DNA of 64,000 nt. Source: Vombatus ursinus (taxonomy: Eukaryota > Chordata > Mammalia > Diprotodontia > Vombatidae). Below are positions 45,491 to 56,213 of the stretch, in pieces. The stretch is from NCBI RefSeq assembly GCF_900497805.2, contig NW_020947390.1, positions 3,189,145-3,253,144 on the forward strand, given 5' to 3'. How positions within the stretch are numbered: the first letter of the stretch is position 1; every line of letters begins with the position of its first letter. A program made the translations under genes and the position numbers. The notes beneath the pieces were generated by a model. The model was not told the DNA's origin. It was given only the letters and a program-made list of their open reading frames with translations, and did not search any database.

Positions 45491-45782
45491 TAAAAATAGG
45501 AGAAAAAAAATGGATCCAATGGAAGAACTAACATTGTCTGTGGAAATGCCTGTGAGAGGACTTCAATGAATCATTGAACTTTTCACCCTTGCCTAAAAAG
45601 AAGACGCTGAAGCACAGATAATTTCCCAACACCGTGTTTCAGGAGGATCTATTTTTCCTCATTGCTATCTCTATGTTTGAAATATTTAAATTTTAAAGAA
45701 CTGAATAATCCTATTCTATGTTTTGAATGTTTATGTAGGTTTTTTTTCTATCCCATTTTGGAGCATTTCTAGGCCCCATGAC

Positions 45783-45955
45783 TTTTGTTTGTTTTTTTGT
45801 TTGTTTGTTTTTTGCTAGGCAATGGGGTTAAGTGACTTGCCCAGAGTCACACAGTTAGTGAGTGTTATGTGTCTGAGACTGGATTTGAACTCAGGTCCTC
45901 CTGACTCCAGGGCCAGTGCTCTATCCACTGTGCCACCTAGCTACCCCAGCCCCAT
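45783..45955 (-). repeat. tRNA-derived marsupial SINE
   Basis: A reversed A-rich tail '(gttt)n' is followed by 'gttaagtgacttgcccagag', 'tttgaactcaggtcctcctg', 'tgctctatccactgtgccac' and 'ctagctacccc'. Closely similar to the copy at 26,418, so fairly young. Confidence 0.88.
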
Positions 45956-46117
45956 GACTTTTAGAAGCACTCCCAAATTTTATTATTTACAGAGTCACAT
46001 ATTTTCTCAACTGTTATTTTCAATAAATCAAGATCATAAGACTCTTCAGAAAATCACCCTGTTATTCTGCCTTCAGCTTGTTATTCTACCTTCAGCCATC
46101 TAATATAGATGTCTCTT

Positions 46118-48300
46118 CTAGTACTTTTTTTAAATTAATTTATTTATTTTTAGTTTTCAACATTCACTTCCACAAGATTTTGAGTTCCAAATTTTCTCCC
46201 CATCTCATCCCTCCCCCCACCCCAAGGTGGCATGCATTCTGGATACCCCTTCCCCTAATCTGCCCTCCCTTATATCTCTCCCTCCCTTTCTTTTATCCCC
46301 TTCCCCTTCTATTTTCCTGTAGGGCAGGATAGATTTCTGTACCCCATTTCCTGTATTTCTTATTTCCCAGTTGCATGTGAAAACAATTTTTTTAATATCT
46401 GTTTTTAAACTTTGGGTTCCAAATTTTCTTTCTTCCTTCCTCCGCACCTACCCTCATTGAAAAGGCAAGCAACTCAATACAGGTTATACATGTGTGGTTA
46501 TGCAAAACACTTCCATAGTAGTATTGTTGTGAAAAACTAACTGTATTTCCCTTAATACTATCCCACCCCCCATATATTCTATTCTCTCTTTTGACCCCGT
46601 CCCTCCTCAGAAGTGTTTGCTTCTATTACTCCCTCCCCCAATCCACCTTCCCCTCTATCATCTCCCTGCTCTCTTGTCCCCTTCCCCCCCTATTTTCCTG
46701 TAGGGTAAGATAGATTTCCTTACCCAATTGAGTGTGTATGTTATTCCCTCCTTAAGCCAAATCCTATGAGAATAAGATTCACTCATTCCTTCTCACCTTC
46801 CCCCATTTCCCTTCCATGGTAAAAGTCTTTTCTTGTCTGTTTTATGTGAGATAATTTACCCCATTCTACCTCTCTCTTTCTCCTTCCCCCTGTAATCCTC
46901 TCTCACTCCTTAATTTTATTCTCCAGATATCACCCCTTCATCTTCAACTCACCCTGTGCCCTCTATCTATCTATACATACATACAAACATGTATGTATAT
47001 ATATATATATATATACACATACATATAATTTTTTTCCCTCCAACTATCCTAATACTAACAAAGGTCTCATGAGTTACAAATATCATCTTTCCATGCAGGA
47101 ATGTAAACAGTTCAATCTTAATAAGTCTCTTATGATTTCTCTTTCCTGTTTACCTCTTCATGTTTCACTTGAGTCTTACATTTCAAAGTCAAATTTTCTA
47201 TTCAGCTCTGGTCTTTTCATCTAGAATGCTTGAAAGTCCTCTATTTCACTGAATGTCCAGTTTTGCTGGGTAAGTGATTCTTGGTTGTAATCCTATCTCC
47301 TTTGCCCTCAGGGTATAATCCATGCCCTGTGGTCCCTTAATGTAGAAGCTGCTAAATCTTGTATTATCCTGATTGTGTTTCCACAATACTTGAATTGTTT
47401 CTTTCTGGCTGCTTGTAATATTTTCTCCTTGACCTGGGAACTCTGGAATTTGGCTACAATATTCCTAAGAGTTTTCCTTTGGGGATCTCTTTCAGGAGGT
47501 GATCAGTGGATTCTTTTAATTTCTATTTTGCCCTCTGGTTCTAAAATATCAGGACAGTTTCCCTTGATCATTTCTTGAAAGATGATGTCTAGGCTCTTTT
47601 TTTGATCATGGCTTTCAGATAGTCCAATAATTTTTAAATTCTCTCTCCTGGATCTATTTTCCAGGTCAGTTGTTTTTCCAATGCGATATTTCACATTGTT
47701 TTCTATTTTTTCATTCTTTTGGATTTGTTTTACAGTGTCTTAATTTCTCATAAAGTCACTATCTTCCAATTTCTCTATTCTAATTTTTAAGGAAGTATTT
47801 TCTTCAGTAATCTTTTGGATTTCCTTTTCCATTTGGCCAATTTTGTTTTTTAGGGCATTCTTCTCATTGGCTTTTTGGACCTCTTTTGCCATTTGGGTTA
47901 GTCTATTTTTTAAGGTGTTATTTTCTTCAGTATTTTTTTGGGTCTCCTTTAGCAAGCTGTTGACTTGCTTTTCATGATTTTCTTGCATCACTCTCATTTC
48001 TCTTCCCAGTTTTTCTTCTACTTCTCTTACTTGCTTCTCAAAATCCTTTTTGAGCTCTTCCATCGCCTGGGACTGATTCATATTTTTTTTTGTAGGCTTT
48101 GGATGTAGGATCTTTGACTTTGTTGTCTTCTTCTGGTTGTATGTTTTGATCTTCTTCGTTGCCAAAAAAGGATTCTATGGTCTGACTTTTTTTGAGCGTT
48201 TGTTTGCTCATGATCCCAGCCAATTACTTGAGTTTTAAACTCTTTGTTAAGGTGGGAGTCTGCTTCCAGTGTGGAGATTGTACTGTCACAAGCTTCAGGG
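46118..48300 (-). mobile_element. Element G: HAL1 copy, 5' truncated, with an extra 3' module
   Basis: Minus strand: from 'cctgaagcttgtgacagtac' (48,300; same site as H 29,648) through ORF1 (48,211-47,220), the purine spacer, and 'gcctttt caatgag' near 46,460 with a tail-like 'aaagtttaaaaacagatatt' (about 46,410). It does not stop there: a further 290 bp repeats the spacer motif 'agaaatctatcctgccctac' and the end motif 'aaaatttggaactcaaaatc' before the final A-rich tail (46,118-46,140). H has these modules only once. Confidence 0.8.
47220..48211 (-). pseudogene. L1-type ORF1p of HAL1 element G (several breaks)
   Basis: The start MSKQTLKKSQTIESFFGNEE is close to element H. The coiled coil includes an extra stretch (GREMRVMQENHEKQVNSLL) not found in H, so coiled-coil length differs between the two copies. 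The RRM start ENRSRRENLKIIGLSES and the C-terminal IIFQEMIKGNCPDILEPEG are present. There are about three frameshifts or stops. As in H, this is an RNA-binding ORF1p relic, not a host gene. Confidence 0.8.
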
Positions 48301-48304
48301 GTTT

Positions 48305-48485
48305 GTACAGCTATTGCTGTTACTCTATACAATGTTCTCTTGATTCTGCTCATTTCATTCCTCATTGTCTCATGCAAGTCTATTCATGTTTTTCTAAGAT
48401 CATTGAGCTTATCATTTCTTATAGCACAGTAGTACCATCATAATCATATACCACAACTTGTTCAGTGTTCCTCATTGCAGTCTAC
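48305..48485 (-). mobile_element. L1 ORF2 C-terminal/3' fragment
   Basis: 'ttcttatagcacagtagtac', 'catataccacaacttgttca' are the reversed L1 ORF2 end (compare 56,830-56,870 'gtggtatatgaatgtg... tgtgctataagaaatgatga'). It adjoins the 5' end of G. Confidence 0.7.
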
Positions 48486-48724
48486 TCATACCCACCATGT
48501 TTCTCTCCATTGTTCTCAGTATAATATTGATTTTAATAGTTCAAAAACTATAGCCTTCAGTATTTCTACCATATAGCAACACCAGTAGAATGTTCAAGTT
48601 GGTCCAATACCCACTATTCATGCTTTCACCATGTGCTAGCCACTTGTTCTAACTTGAAGGGTGCCCCCAAAATAGTATGAAATCCATTATCAAGAAAACA
48701 TATGCTCAGAAAAGTTGGTGGGTA

Positions 48725-49135
48725 AGTTAGGGGAAATCAGGGTAAAACTTCATGCAGCAGGTAGCATTTGAGTTGGGCCTTAAAGTAAAGATTTCCAATA
48801 GTCTGAATTGACATGAAATGGGTTCCAGGTGGAGATAGGAGAGGGTAAGATGTGTTTGAGGAACATGTAGTACCTGAATACTTAGTCTGGCTAAAATATA
48901 GTATCCATGAAGGGGAGTGGAACAAAATAAAACATATTTTCAAATGTCAAATCGTGAAGAGTCTTTGATGTTAGTCTAAAAAGTCTATATTTCATTCCTG
49001 TGGCAAAGTTTATCAGCATGGGTATGATAAGGAGGATTATATTGGCAACTGTTTTAAAGGTAGAGTAAACATTGGGGGAAAATTAGAGGCAAGGATACCA
49101 ATTAAGAAACTATTACAATAGTCTGTGACAAGTAG
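48725..49135 (-). mobile_element. L2 LINE 3' fragment
   Basis: 'catgcagcaggtagcatttg', 'agttgggccttaaagtaaag', 'gtctatatttcattcctgtg', 'aactattacaatagtctgtg' in reversed L2 order. Confidence 0.65.
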
Positions 49136-49194
49136 TATAAATAGTAGCTAGAAAACTGGCCTCCAGGATAAAAGTTCACGTCCTACCTCTGACA

Positions 49195-49660
49195 AATACT
49201 GCCTATGTATCAGCATTTCCCACCCAGGTACTTTCCTGGATTTCATTATCTCCAGAAACTCATCATTCTGTAAGATGAACTAAATTCTGAAACTCACACC
49301 TCTTCAGCATCCCTTGCCCCCACAGTTCCTCCCTCCCTCTGATTAAAGAGAATGGATGGTAGAAATTGGAGAGCTCCTCCTAAATCTTACACTAGGAACT
49401 TCCCATCATCACTTCTCACCCCGCTACTCTCCTGGACTTTATGACCTCAAGAAACTCATGATTCTGTGAGATTAATTCAACTCTATAATTTGCACCTCCA
49501 TGAATTATTTCCCACCCTTCATTATGCCCCCATGTGTTTATTGTCTTTCCCATTAGACTGTACGCTCCTTGAGGACAAGGACTATTTTATGCCTTTCTTT
49601 GTATCTCCAGAGTTTAGCACAGTGCCTGGTACATACTAGGTGTTTGTTTACTCTGATTCT
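49195..49660 (+). repeat. Dimeric L2-tailed element
   Basis: Two units, about 220 bp apart: 'ggtactttcctggatttcat ... aaactcatcattctgtaaga' (49,229) and 'gctactctcctggactttat ... aaactcatgattctgtgaga' (49,422). 'ccctctgattaaagagaatg' lies between. The end is L2: 'agactgtacgctccttgagg', 'agcacagtgcctggtacata'. Confidence 0.65.
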
Positions 49661-49664
49661 GTGT

Positions 49665-49805
49665 GACCCTGGACAAGTCACTCACCTCAATGCTTTAACC
49701 AACCCTCTAAGACTCTAAATCATAGAGAAGGTGCTGACCTGCATTGATAGAATTCTCTCACTCAGAAGCTCTCAATGAAATCCCAGATCCATTTCTGCTC
49801 TCTCT
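49665..49805 (+). repeat. SINE 3' half
   Basis: 'ctgtgtgaccctggacaagt', 'taagactctaaatcatagag', 'aaggtgctgacctgcattga' match the 3' part of a marsupial tRNA-headed SINE. The same unit occurs at 58,110-58,250. Confidence 0.65.
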
Positions 49806-49849
49806 TGCTTTCCCTGTCCCTATCATAGTACTAAGGAGAGGTGATGATG

Positions 49850-50147
49850 GCTTGATTTATCAGTGCCAGTGGAGAGAAGGGGACAGATAGAAGAGGTACT
49901 ATGGAGAGATAATTGATAAGAGTCAGGAACTGTATGGATATGGAGGTGATGGAAAGGGAAGAGTCAAAGATGTCTCCAAGGTTATAGATCTGGGACATTA
50001 GAAGAATGGGGTATAACAGAAATAGAGGAGTTTGGGCAAAGGATAGGTTGAGTAAGAAAAATTATGCTTTCTATTTTGGACATGGGGTTCATGGGACACA
50101 GGATCCATGGGGCATGGGACAGAATCACATACCAAGACTTAGAAACA
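49850..50147 (-). mobile_element. L2 LINE internal fragment
   Basis: 'gtcaaagatgtctccaaggt', 'aagaatggggtataacagaa', 'ctttctattttggacatggg' match the inner part of reversed L2 as at 16,130-16,280. Confidence 0.65.
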
Positions 50148-50158
50148 ATCATCCAGTC

Positions 50159-50368
50159 CAGTGATGTCAAACACAAATAGAAATGGGTGCTACATATCCA
50201 TAAATAAGGATCTCTCTGGGCTGCATGTTGACTAAGTTTTAAAATATGTTATTTATATTTTATTGTATTTTTATTTCTTTTGTTAAATATTTCCTAATTA
50301 CATTTTAATCTGGTTTCTGCTATATTTGGAAGTGTTGTGTGACCCAACCAGTCTATCTGACACCTCTG
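50159..50368. mobile_element. hAT-type non-autonomous DNA transposon with 8-bp target duplication
   Basis: The ends are inverted: left 'cagtgatgtcaaac', right 'tctgacacctctg'. The middle contains 'attgtatttttatttctttt' and 'aatatttcctaattacattt', a common mammalian family. Flanks atccagtc (50,151-50,158) and atctagtc (50,369-50,376) form an 8-bp duplication with one mismatch, as expected for hAT. No transposase is encoded. Confidence 0.8.
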
Positions 50369-50375
50369 ATCTAGT

Positions 50376-50530
50376 CTGAACCCTTTATTTTGCAAATGAA
50401 GAAACAGGTTCAGAAAGTTTAAGTGTCTTAATCAAAGATCACACAGATAGTGCAAGTAGTTAAGAAAAAAACTGATATAAACTCCATTTCTCTGACTATA
50501 AATCCAACCTTCTTTCCACTACACATGAGC
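50376..50530 (+). repeat. MIR-type fragment
   Basis: 'aaccctttattttgcaaatg', 'aagaaacaggttcagaaagt', 'atcacacagatagtgcaagt', 'ccttctttccactacac'. Confidence 0.6.
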
Positions 50531-51340
50531 ACATGTTGAATTTGAAATAGTGGTGGACCATAGTAATGTGAAATTCCTTTAGTCGCATCTTTCCCATAGT
50601 TGTGAAAATTCATGGGAAGTACTAATAATGGTAGGTAATTGTCAACAATTGATTCTCCTTCAGAGGGGGATGAAACTGAGGAAGGGATAAGTGGTAAGGT
50701 TAAACTCAGATGCAAAGGCTTCAACTGGTACCAATATTTTCATTGTGATGAACAAGTCATGTTACCTTTTGTTTACTTCTATGTCTTCTCTAGGGGACCC
50801 ATTGTCTCTCTATGTGTGGCTTAGACGAGGCTGCTCTGCCATTTTGATATCCTTTCTAAACCCCAATTCTCACCTTATTCATGACTCCACTGACTTTTGT
50901 AAATAAATCTCAAATGATTGACCATAAATTGAGCTTATTAACATTTTGCATAAAAATAGCATCATTGATTTTCTGTGGATGTTATAAAACATTTCAATTC
51001 CAAGGGTAAAGTACACATGTATTGTTCCAAAAATTTTTAAATGAGTCCCTTTGGACTTTGGTAGGATTGATTATGAAGTTTTTGTCCCTATGAGGCCCAC
51101 CTCTTTATCTCTCAAATATTCTTTACAAATTTTTTTTCCTTCCATCTACAGTTTACTGTTGGCAAAATATGGTTTTTCTCTATAAGAAAAATGCTAAATT
51201 GAAACAAAATCTCACAGATAGTGGGAATTCAATGGCAAATTGAAATAATGGCCTAATAGAAAGAGGCCTAGTAGATCAGGAATCAAAAGACTTGTTCTCC
51301 CATGTTGTATTATTTAAGGCTTCTCACATAATCTGGACTT
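50530..51340. other. No gene or clear repeat seen
   Basis: Unassigned AT-rich sequence; open frames near 50,639-50,906 lack any domain or splice context. Confidence 0.4.
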
Positions 51341-51344
51341 ACAT

Positions 51345-51770
51345 TTTAAGGAAAGTACCCAGGTCAGCCATGTCTTCCTTTTTCCTTTTCAAGCTCCACT
51401 CCTGACTCTTCAGACTTTCTCTACCATGCTGTAGAAGCCTCCTTACCCTGGAAGCTCATTTCACCCCTCCAACTTTTCCTCTGATTTATTGGTTTCTCTC
51501 AGAACCTCTACTTTAAGGAAATTATCCAGGCCAGCCATGTCTTCATTCGTCTTTCGCCTGTACTCCTGATTCTCCAGAGTCTCCACCATGCCTCATTAAG
51601 GGTACCTTCCCCACTGCCCTACTTTTCAGCATCTGGTTTTGAGATGCCTTCTCACATTAGACTATAAGCTCCTTGAAAACAGAGACTGTCTTTTTCTTCT
51701 GCCTATATTTGTATTCCAGCATTCAGTATCTATGGCATGTGGTAGGTGTTTAATAAATGCATGTCAGCTT
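51345..51770 (+). repeat. Dimeric L2-tailed element
   Basis: Two units about 170 bp apart: 'accca ggtcagccatgtcttc' (51,357) and 'tccaggccagccatgtcttc' (51,524), each followed by 'ctccactcctgactcttcag' or 'gtactcctgattctccagag' and then 'accatgc'. The tail is L2: 'agactataagctccttgaaa', 'gttt aataaatgcatgtcag'. Confidence 0.65.
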
Positions 51771-51779
51771 CCCATATAA

Positions 51780-53635
51780 ACTATGTATAAGGCCTTTTCA
51801 GGTAACCTATGGAATACTTGTCTAAAGTTTTATTATACATTAGACCAAATCTATACTATTAAAATACAATGGAAAAGCAAAGCAATTATTTATATGAATC
51901 AAGTAAAACAATACTTTTCCATTTTATTGACGCTTCAGGTGAATTTTTTTTGTCCTAAATTAGCCAAATGATTCCCCCATTTTCCTACTTGGCTAGTGTT
52001 CGGTGGGTCTTAAAGAAACCTTTGATTCAGTTCTCATCTTTGTTTCATTTGTCTCACTTTTCTTCTCAGCTGAGATACATATTTTCCTTCTTGATTCCAA
52101 TTTCAGATGAAAATGAGTCGGATTCAACAACTAATACTAGTTGAGCTCACTAATTTGTGCATTGCTTGTCTTTAGTACTTCAGAAAAGGCTGCAGAGATG
52201 CTATATTGCCACCAGAGAGCATGTCCTAAACAGCTCATGCTGAAGACAAGCATTAATCAAGCGTCCATTTGGTGCAGGACCCTTTTCAGTTCCCCAACTT
52301 CTCCCCTTGCTTCACTGTCTCTCATGTGGGCTTGAAAACAACTGCTTTTTAAAAAAAATAGCAAGTTATGCTGCTTTTCTGAACTTCACCCCAGTTCATT
52401 CAGCACACGAACATGCCCTAGGTCTCTTCTGGACATCTCCAAGACAAGACTGTAGAGGATAGAGTTCCCCTGGGGATCAAGAGCTGCCCTGACCCCTGAG
52501 ATGACTGGTTCACAGCCCAAAACTTCCCTCCAGTGTCCTCCTCAGGGGACTGACTTTTCAGAGTGGGCAGCTTTCCCAGCTCTATTCTCTTTGCCCCTCA
52601 GGACCCCTACTGTCAGCCAATGTTTTTATTATATAGTTGTGTCCTACACACACACACCTAAGAAAACTTGAGAAATAATACTCTGAGGTCCAAAACCTAT
52701 ACATCCCTGAGTGTTTAGATGTATTACAAAAGAATGAACTGATGGTTTCCATTCAATTAACAATTAGGATTCAAGTTCCAAAAATTCATTTTATTCACAA
52801 ATTTTCAGGAACACATTTATTATACTCCATAAAGATACAGTTATACATACACACATGTGTTTATACACACACACACACACACACACACATTTTTTTAATT
52901 GAAATCCCTGAGGTTATTGTGCTGATCTAGGTCTTAAAATAACTCACAAAGATATCCTCTAATTAAAATTCATTGAAACTTTAGAAGTTCAGAAAGCAGC
53001 TCAAGCATGCAATCATCATTCCAGTTTTTAAAACTTTAAATGCAGTCAGGGCTGCCATCTTTGTTTTTCCTTGGGTAGTGGCTAATGCAAGAGAAGATAA
53101 CCTTAATTTTTTATTTTGCTTTCTTTATGGTAGTATCTAAAGAGTATCTTCTGGATTACCTGAACTTTCTTCCCTATCTCTAGTCCCTCTTCTTTAGCTA
53201 CCTCCCTCCTCCCCTATTTCCTTTAGCATGCCTTAATCTGAATCTGCAGTTTGGTACTGGTTGAGAGCTTTAGACTAGGTTCTTCTTTGCTTTGTTTTGT
53301 TCAGTTTTGTTTTCTCAGTAGGCTTGATAACCTGCTATTATTGAAAGGGAAAAGTAGAGTGTACCTTAGAAGTGAAATCTAATATTCTTCCTAGGAAAAG
53401 TCAGTATCCTTACTTCAGAATGTTAGAAGGGATATATATATACATATATAGTATCCCTTCCATTCCTTGCCTCTCCAACCAGCCCATTTCCAGAATACAA
53501 TGACAAATTGTCTATGAGTACTTTGGGTACTTTCTTACCATGGTTTTAATTCCACTTTCTCATTGCTGAGCAGAAGATAAAAACTATCTGTGGTGAATCC
53601 CTACCTTTCCCTTCTGTTCTGCTTCATTCTTCTTC
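51780..53635. other. Repeat-poor block without recognised gene
   Basis: The longest stretch here with no recognisable interspersed repeat. It contains only a (CA)n run at 52,866-52,888 and short AT runs. No exon with convincing splice sites and frame is seen. Confidence 0.5.
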
Positions 53636-53639
53636 TTTT

Positions 53640-53828
53640 GATAATACCTAGCAGTTACATAGCACTATATGGTTTGCTAAACCTTTTACTTCTGTCATCT
53701 CATTTGGTCCTCATAACAGTTCTAGGAGGTAGGTTTACAGTGTCAGAAGTGCCAAAAAAAGGATTTGAATGCAGGTCTTTCTGATTCCAAGTATAGAATT
53801 CCACTCACTGTGCAACCTAGCTGCCTCA
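53640..53828 (+). repeat. MIR-type CORE-SINE
   Basis: 'ctagcagttacatagcacta', 'catttggtcctcataacagt', 'aggatttgaatgcaggtctt', 'ccactcactgtgcaacctag'. Confidence 0.75.
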
Positions 53829-53924
53829 TTTCTCTCACCTCTCCTCCTATTTTCTCCACTAAAATCCAAAGTAAATAGGTTGGCATGGTGGGGGAGGAAG
53901 GGAAGGTTGATAAGATATACAGTG

Positions 53925-54115
53925 ATTATGGCACAGTGGAAAGAGAATTGACTGTCATCAGAGGATATAGTTTCAAATTCTACCTATGAAACTACCTGTG
54001 TATACTAGGACATGCCTTCCCTGGTCTCGGTTTCCTTAGATGTAAAATGAAGGGGTTGAATTAGATAGCCTCTGAAGCTCTTCTAGATCTACTGGATCTA
54101 CATCTATGATGAGCC
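53925..54115 (+). repeat. MIR/THER-type CORE-SINE
   Basis: 'tggcacagtggaaagagaat', 'tttcaaattctacctatgaa', 'ggtttccttagatgtaaaat', 'tctgaagctcttctagatct'. Confidence 0.7.
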
Positions 54116-54462
54116 TTGGTGATCAGGAAAATTCCACTGGCATTGGTTGGGATGGAGGGGGTAATTCCATTAGGGTTGGGGAGGAAGGAGATCATTCTAA
54201 TAGGACTGGTGGAGGGAATTATTTTAGTTTCTTCTTTTTTCACTTCAAGCCCTTGTAGAGAAGGTCTTTGCATCATATAATTGTCCAGGAGAGTTTGGAT
54301 GTTCTTAATGATCACTTAAAACTCCACGATAGCAAAATGATTGTTTCACTTTTCCCACTCCACAATTTTGTGTTTTAAAAAAAAAAAATCAGATATCTCT
54401 TATCCATCAACTCAGATGTGGTATAGCTGGACACTGATTAACCAAAGAGTACTTCTGGCTTT

Positions 54463-54715
54463 GGGGCAGTGAGGTGGCTCAGTAGACAGAGTGCCAGCCC
54501 TGAAGTCAGGAGGACCTGAGCTCAAATCTGGCCTCAGACATTTACTAGCTGTGTAACCCTGGGCGAGTCACTTAATTCTGTTTGCCTCAGTTCCCTCACC
54601 TATAGAATGAGCTAGAGAAAGAAATAGCAAAACATTACAGTATCTTGGCCAAGAAAACCACAAATGGGGTCCAAAGAGTCAGACATGACTAATCGACTAA
54701 ACAACAGCCCCTGCC
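54463..54715 (+). repeat. tRNA-headed marsupial CORE-SINE, full length
   Basis: The complete order in the forward sense: head 'ggggcagtgaggtggctcag', B box 'gagctcaaatctgg', 'gctgtgtaaccctgggcgag', 'gaatgagctagagaaagaaa', and the tail 'ccaaagagtcagacatgact ... cgactaaacaacag'. This copy shows that the minus-strand copies starting 'cagtcatttcagttgtgtc' end in the same tail. Confidence 0.9.
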
Positions 54716-54864
54716 AGGATTGCTAGTTAGTTCAAGTATTTATTGGAACATAATGCTTGAGCATCTTCTCTTTGACCAATACCAAGTTATTGGTGAGAGG
54801 GTTATGAAAGAAATGAAAGCTAGACATGACCCATATGCTATAGGAACTTGAATTCTAGTTGGAA

Positions 54865-55015
54865 GTAGGAGATGGATTCAAATTTCGGCTCTGTCACTGT
54901 TTAGCCTTTGGTGAGTCATAAATTTATCTTCCTGATCCTCTGGTTCCTCATCTATAAATTGAAAATATTGGGCTAGGTGACCTCAAATGTTGATTTGAGT
55001 TCTAAATCTATGATG
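54865..55015 (+). repeat. MIR/THER-type fragment
   Basis: 'ggattcaaatttcggctctg', 'gatcctctggttcctcatct', 'ttgagttctaaatctatgat'. Confidence 0.7.
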
Positions 55016-55119
55016 ATGATACACACACATATGAAACAACTGAGTAGTAATGATTATCAATATTTGTGCATGTTTAAATATCAATATGGGTGGTGTTTAA
55101 AAAAAAAGATAAATGCTAT

Positions 55120-55990
55120 AGGACTTCAGAGAAGGTAGAATCAGTAATCAATATGCACCTGAATAGTCCAGATATCTTCATAAAGGAAGTGAGACTCAAG
55201 CTGGGCCTTTCAGGAAAAGAAGGATGTTCATGGGGTAGAGAGGTGGAAAGAGTCATTCTAGGTAGCAGTGAAACAGCATGATCAAAGGTTGGAAAGTAGG
55301 AATGCACATGGTATATTTAGACAAAACTGAAGAAAGCAGTCTGCCTGAAGGAGAGGACACATATTGGGAAAGACTATAGGGAGGGTTCCATAAATATTTG
55401 TCAAAGGACTGAATGAATTAGAATAGTACCAGATTGTTGAAGACCTTGAATATTACCATATCAAGAAGGATGTACTCTGTCCCATAAACATTGGAATTCA
55501 GTAGAGGTTTGAAAGCAAAAGACTGATATGGTGAAAGCACAGTCTTTCAGGAACATTAGTCTTATGGCTGTCTGATGGAGATGGAGAGAGCCTGGAGACA
55601 ATTCAGTTCAACAAACACTGGCATGTAAAGCTTCTGTCTGTTATGTGCTAAACACTGTGCTAGGTGTTGATACAGATAAAGATAGAAGAAAGACATTTCA
55701 TACCTTCAAGGAGATAAAAATCCAGTAGGAAGGCTAAGATAAACAAATTAATGTAATAAAGTTGAGGTATAATAAATACATTGAAGAGGTTTCACAAGGT
55801 AGTATAGAGACTGGAGAATAGGGACATACTTATGGTTATGGGATCAGGAAAGAATTCAAGATGTGGTATCACTCGAGCTGGACCTTGAGGGAAGGTGGAA
55901 ATTTTAATAGGTAGAGATATGGAGCAGAGCAAAGAAAGAGAAGTCAATTCAGGCAGGTAGAAGACTGTTATGTAGTCTAGGCATGAGTAA
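55120..55990 (-). mobile_element. Two L2 LINE 3' copies in the same direction
   Basis: First copy 55,120-55,590 ('gaagtgagactcaagctggg', 'aatattaccatatcaagaag', 'atggtgaaagcacagtcttt'). Second begins with a new tail at 55,605 ('ttcagttcaacaaacactgg', 'gtgctaaacactgtgctagg') and runs on ('ggaaagaattcaagatgtgg', 'gactgttatgtagtctaggc'). Confidence 0.7.
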
Positions 55991-56118
55991 TGATAATAAT
56001 AATGAGAGCTTGCATTTATATGGGCCTTTATAATATGTAAAATAACTTACATATAATATCTCCTTTGATTCTTATAAGCACCCTATAGTAAGTAATAAAA
56101 TGATCATTATTATTATTT
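55990..56118 (+). repeat. MIR-type fragment
   Basis: 'tgagagcttgcatttatatg', 'tctcctttgattcttataag', 'caccctatagtaagtaataa' are the 5' half of a MIR, cut by the DNA transposon that follows. Confidence 0.6.
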
Positions 56119-56213
56119 ACTAGGGAAAGGTTCTTAAATTTGGTGGAGGAGGGGTTATGAATCTCTTTGGGAGTCTGATGAAGGCTATGAACCCCTTTTA
56201 AGAAGAAGTTTTC

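Noticed and set aside
52090-52335. Possible exon after the acceptor-like 'ttccaatttcag' at 52,105
   Set aside because: The frame after it stops quickly and there is no matching donor or recognisable protein.
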